Source: Verrucomicrobiales bacterium (GTDB lineage Bacteria > Verrucomicrobiota > Verrucomicrobiae > Limisphaerales > UBA9464). Taken from it: DNA of 8,484 nucleotides. A program made the translations under genes and the position numbers. Location: assembly GCA_005789375.1 (NCBI GenBank), contig SXXZ01000325.1:1-8484 (forward strand), given 5' to 3'. The notes under the pieces are model-generated. The model was not told the origin of the DNA and made no database searches. It was given only the letters and a program-made list of their open reading frames with translations. This document shows, in pieces, positions 6,452 to 8,484 of this stretch. Every line of letters begins with the position of its first letter. Position 1 is the first letter of the stretch.

Positions 6452-7020
6452 TCCGCAGCGTCCTCTTCCCACTCCTCGCCCTGTTACTGACCCTGGTCTC
6501 CGGTTCAGCACAGGCACAGCAGCAAGACAAGATCCTGCTGTCCGCCACCAACTGCGTGCTGGAACTCGAAAAAGGCGTTTACCATCTTTGGGATCATGTC
6601 CGAGTGGAGTCCCCCGGTGTTTTGCAAATCACCTGCGACGACCTCCGCGCGGCTCTGCCTCAGGATAAAGCATCCGGAACGGCGGGCCCCCTTCCCACCG
6701 GCGGAAAACTCCAATCGCTCATCGCCTCCGGCAATGTGGTTATCGAACTGTTCCAACCCGGAGCCAACGGCTCGACTAATGTCGTACGGGCCTTCGGCAA
6801 GCAGGCCGAATACGGCTCGCAGCAGGAGATTCTTATTTTGACGGGAGACCCCCGAATCGAGACGGCCTCCGGCGTCATGATTGGAACCGAAGCACTCATC
6901 TACGACCTGAAGTCCCGGACCATGCGCAATCGAGGTTCCTACCGGATCGAGCTCAAGGCAGACATCCTCAAGGGTTCGACACTCTTTAATCGGGGCACCA
7001 ACTCGTCCAAGTCCCGCTGA
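6448..7020 (+). CDS. lptA: LptA/OstA-family periplasmic LPS transport protein
   Basis: A 190-residue protein with a clear signal peptide: Arg3, hydrophobic 5-17, probable cleavage after AQA at 21-23. The mature part has the LptA/OstA (OstA-like N-terminal) pattern of beta-strands: ILLSATNCVLELEKGVYHLWDHVRV, then ITCDDLRA, LQSLIASGNVVIEL, AFGKQAEYGSQQEILILTGDPRIE and MIGTEALIYDLKSRTM. The 'SGNVVI' and 'AEY...LTGDP' elements correspond to 'A.GNV' and 'A.Y......LTG.P' in known members. LptA subunits stack to form the periplasmic bridge that carries LPS from LptC to LptD at the outer membrane. Its length is close to the usual 170-190. The start overlaps the lptC stop (ATGA at 6448-6451) and its stop lies 2 nt before lptB. 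Longer upstream starts in this frame run through lptC out of phase and are rejected. Confidence 0.85.
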   Translation: MIRSVLFPLLALLLTLVSGSAQAQQQDKILLSATNCVLELEKGVYHLWDHVRVESPGVLQITCDDLRAALPQDKASGTAGPLPTGGKLQSLIASGNVVIELFQPGANGSTNVVRAFGKQAEYGSQQEILILTGDPRIETASGVMIGTEALIYDLKSRTMRNRGSYRIELKADILKGSTLFNRGTNSSKSR

Positions 7021-7022
7021 CC

Positions 7023-7817
7023 ATGGCCACCGCAGCCAAGACCACGGCAAAGACCGCCGCCAAGACCGCCGCTCCGGTGGTCTCTCAAGATACGACGCCT
7101 CTGCTGTCGGTCGAGGGCCTAGCCAAGGCTTACTCGGGACGTCGAGTGGTCGATGGTGTTTCGATCCATGTGGGTGCAGGCGAAATCGTGGGTCTTCTTG
7201 GCCCCAACGGTGCCGGCAAAACAACCTCCTTCAACATGACCGTGGGGCTGGTCCGCCCCGATGCGGGTTCGGTTCAGTTCCGCGGTATAGACATCACCCG
7301 CTTACCCATGCATCAACGGGCGCGTCTGGGAATTGGCTATCTCACACAAGAGCCCAGCGTGTTCCGAAAATTGACCGTCGAGCAGAACCTGCTGGCCATC
7401 CTGGAAACGTGCGAAGGTTCTGCCAGCGAGCGCCAATCGCGGCTGGCTTACCTGCTGGACGAACTAGATCTCGCCCGCCTTGCCAAGAGCTATGCCTACC
7501 AGTTGAGTGGTGGCGAAAAGCGCCGCCTCGAAATCACCCGTGCACTGGTGACCTCACCCCGACTGTTGTTGCTCGATGAACCCTTTGCCGGCATCGACCC
7601 GATCGCAGTTTACGAGGTGCAAAAAATCGTTCGGCGACTTCGCGATCGCGGATTGGGAATCCTCATCACCGATCACAATGTCCGGGAAACCCTCCGGTTG
7701 GTAGACAGGGCCTATGTGATCCATCAGGGCAAGGTTTTGGTGGAGGGCACCGCCGAATTCTTAGTCAACGATTCGAAGGCTCGGGACATCTACCTGGGCC
7801 CCGACTTCAACATGTGA
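7023..7817 (+). CDS. lptB: LPS export ABC transporter ATP-binding protein LptB
   Basis: The cytoplasmic ATPase that powers LPS extraction by LptB2FGC. All nucleotide-binding motifs are visible: Walker A GPNGAGKT (residues 60-67), a Q-loop in YLTQEPSVFRKLTVEQN, the signature LSGGEKRR (161-168), Walker B LLLLDEPFAGIDP (Asp185, Glu186), and the switch histidine in ITDHNVRE (His218). LTQEPSVFRKLTVEQN and LSGGEKRRLEIARAL-type runs are characteristic of LptB. At 264 residues it is longer than typical LptB (about 240) because of an N-terminal tail rich in Ala, Lys and Thr (residues 2-18, with repeated KTTAK/KTAAK), before the domain begins at LLSVEGLAKAY. The start is 2 nt after the lptA stop. The end overlaps the hprK GTG start by 4 nt. 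The membrane partners LptF and LptG are not in the window. Confidence 0.95.
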   Translation: MATAAKTTAKTAAKTAAPVVSQDTTPLLSVEGLAKAYSGRRVVDGVSIHVGAGEIVGLLGPNGAGKTTSFNMTVGLVRPDAGSVQFRGIDITRLPMHQRARLGIGYLTQEPSVFRKLTVEQNLLAILETCEGSASERQSRLAYLLDELDLARLAKSYAYQLSGGEKRRLEITRALVTSPRLLLLDEPFAGIDPIAVYEVQKIVRRLRDRGLGILITDHNVRETLRLVDRAYVIHQGKVLVEGTAEFLVNDSKARDIYLGPDFNM

Positions 7818-8484
7818 AATCCCCCAAGGCCACGCCCGTAAAGCCGTCCAACGTCACCGTTGAGAAATTCTACACCGACCACGCGGGACCGCTGGGATTG
7901 AAATTGCTGACTGGGGCCAACTCCCTCAATCGGCTCATTCAAGAGCCCACCGTTAATCGTCCCGGTCTGGCACTGGCCGGTTTCCGCCGCTACTTCGCCA
8001 ACAAACGGGTGCAAGTGCTCGGAGCCGTAGAGACTTCCTACCTTCGATCCATGGAGCCGGAACTCCGCCGGCAGCGCTACAACGAACTCTTTCGCTACAA
8101 GATCCCTTGCGTGGTGCTCTGCCGTGGTATCCGTCCGGAACCGGAGTTCCTCGCCGCCGCTGACGACCGCGGCGTACCGGTGTTCCAGACGGGACTGGTG
8201 ACCATGAAGTTCATCAGCCAGGCCACATTGGCGCTGGAGCAACTGTTTGCCCCTCGGACCCAGATTCATGGCTGCATGGTCGATATCCAAGGCATTGGTG
8301 TGATCATCCAGGGCGAGAGCGGAATCGGCAAAAGCGAGGCGGTGCTCGGGTTGCTGGAGCGCGGCCACAGCCTCGTTTGTGACGACATCGTCTGCCTCAC
8401 GGTGGCCGACGGCAAAGAACTCTTCGGCACCGGCAAGACAATCACCCGCAACCTCATGGAGGTGCGCGGCATCGGGATCATCGA
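7814..8484 (+). CDS. hprK: HPr kinase/phosphorylase (HprK), 3'-truncated by window end
   Basis: A bifunctional enzyme that phosphorylates and dephosphorylates the regulatory serine of HPr, linking energy state to regulation. The first 223 residues are present, from a family of about 310-350. The N-terminal domain includes LAGFRRYFANKRVQVLGAVETSYL and the CVVLCRGIRPEPEFLAAA region. The catalytic domain has the conserved His in QIHGCMVDIQGIGVII (His152), Walker A GESGIGKSE (167-175), CDDIVCL, and the start of the signature MEVRGIGIID at the window edge. The start is taken as GTG 7814, overlapping the lptB stop as GTGA. This gives KSPKATPVKPSNVTVEKFY and implies translational coupling; no other upstream start exists before lptB's end. 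In PVC bacteria and many proteobacteria HprK works without a full sugar PTS, as a regulator. Its place directly after lptB hints at a link between envelope synthesis and nutrient state, which is inference. Confidence 0.93.
   Translation, partial: MKSPKATPVKPSNVTVEKFYTDHAGPLGLKLLTGANSLNRLIQEPTVNRPGLALAGFRRYFANKRVQVLGAVETSYLRSMEPELRRQRYNELFRYKIPCVVLCRGIRPEPEFLAAADDRGVPVFQTGLVTMKFISQATLALEQLFAPRTQIHGCMVDIQGIGVIIQGESGIGKSEAVLGLLERGHSLVCDDIVCLTVADGKELFGTGKTITRNLMEVRGIGII

Noticed and set aside
6505..7224. Minus-strand open frame of 239 codons
   Set aside because: It is antisense to lptA and lptB, which both have strong motifs; it is a GC-driven shadow frame.

Overview
The window looks like chromosomal DNA from a GC-rich, LPS-making bacterium, most likely of the Verrucomicrobiota/PVC group. 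This is an inference from gene content: a kdsC-lptC-lptA-lptB-hprK gene order, a very large secreted FG-GAP/UnbV (CRTAC1-like) protein, and remnants of DUF4338 and ISAs1-type sequences. No rRNA or other marker gene is present to confirm it.

The left 1.5 kb is a scar of broken genes. On the minus strand, the N-terminus of a family-9 (heptosyltransferase-type) glycosyltransferase starts near 236. After about 29 codons it runs in frame into a DUF4338 (DruA-like) domain that leaves the window at base 1. On the plus strand, about 430-835 is a decayed ISAs1-like transposase C-terminus. It has two in-frame stops and one frameshift, which a 10-bp tandem duplication explains. Its probable terminal repeat ends near 856. 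Immediately after that, on the plus strand, comes the C-terminal half of a heptosyltransferase (to 1482) with no N-terminal domain. Two glycosyltransferase pieces therefore diverge from one IS remnant, which implies insertion plus inversion or recombination.

The centre (1627-5319) is one intact 1230-residue gene for a predicted exported protein with two lobes. Each lobe has a set of Asp-rich FG-GAP/VCBS-type loops followed by an ASPIC/UnbV-like domain.

The right 3.1 kb is a compact, co-directional LPS gene cluster. kdsC encodes the phosphatase that completes Kdo synthesis. lptC and lptA encode the periplasmic parts of the LPS transport bridge, and lptB encodes its ATPase. hprK, the HPr kinase/phosphorylase, is cut by the window end. 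From lptC onward the junctions are 4-nt overlaps or a 2-nt gap, so translational coupling is likely. The order resembles the proteobacterial kdsC-lptCAB-rpoN-hpf-ptsN-hprK neighbourhood with the rpoN-hpf-ptsN segment absent. I found no RNA genes, CRISPR array or convincing terminators, and Shine-Dalgarno signals are weak throughout.
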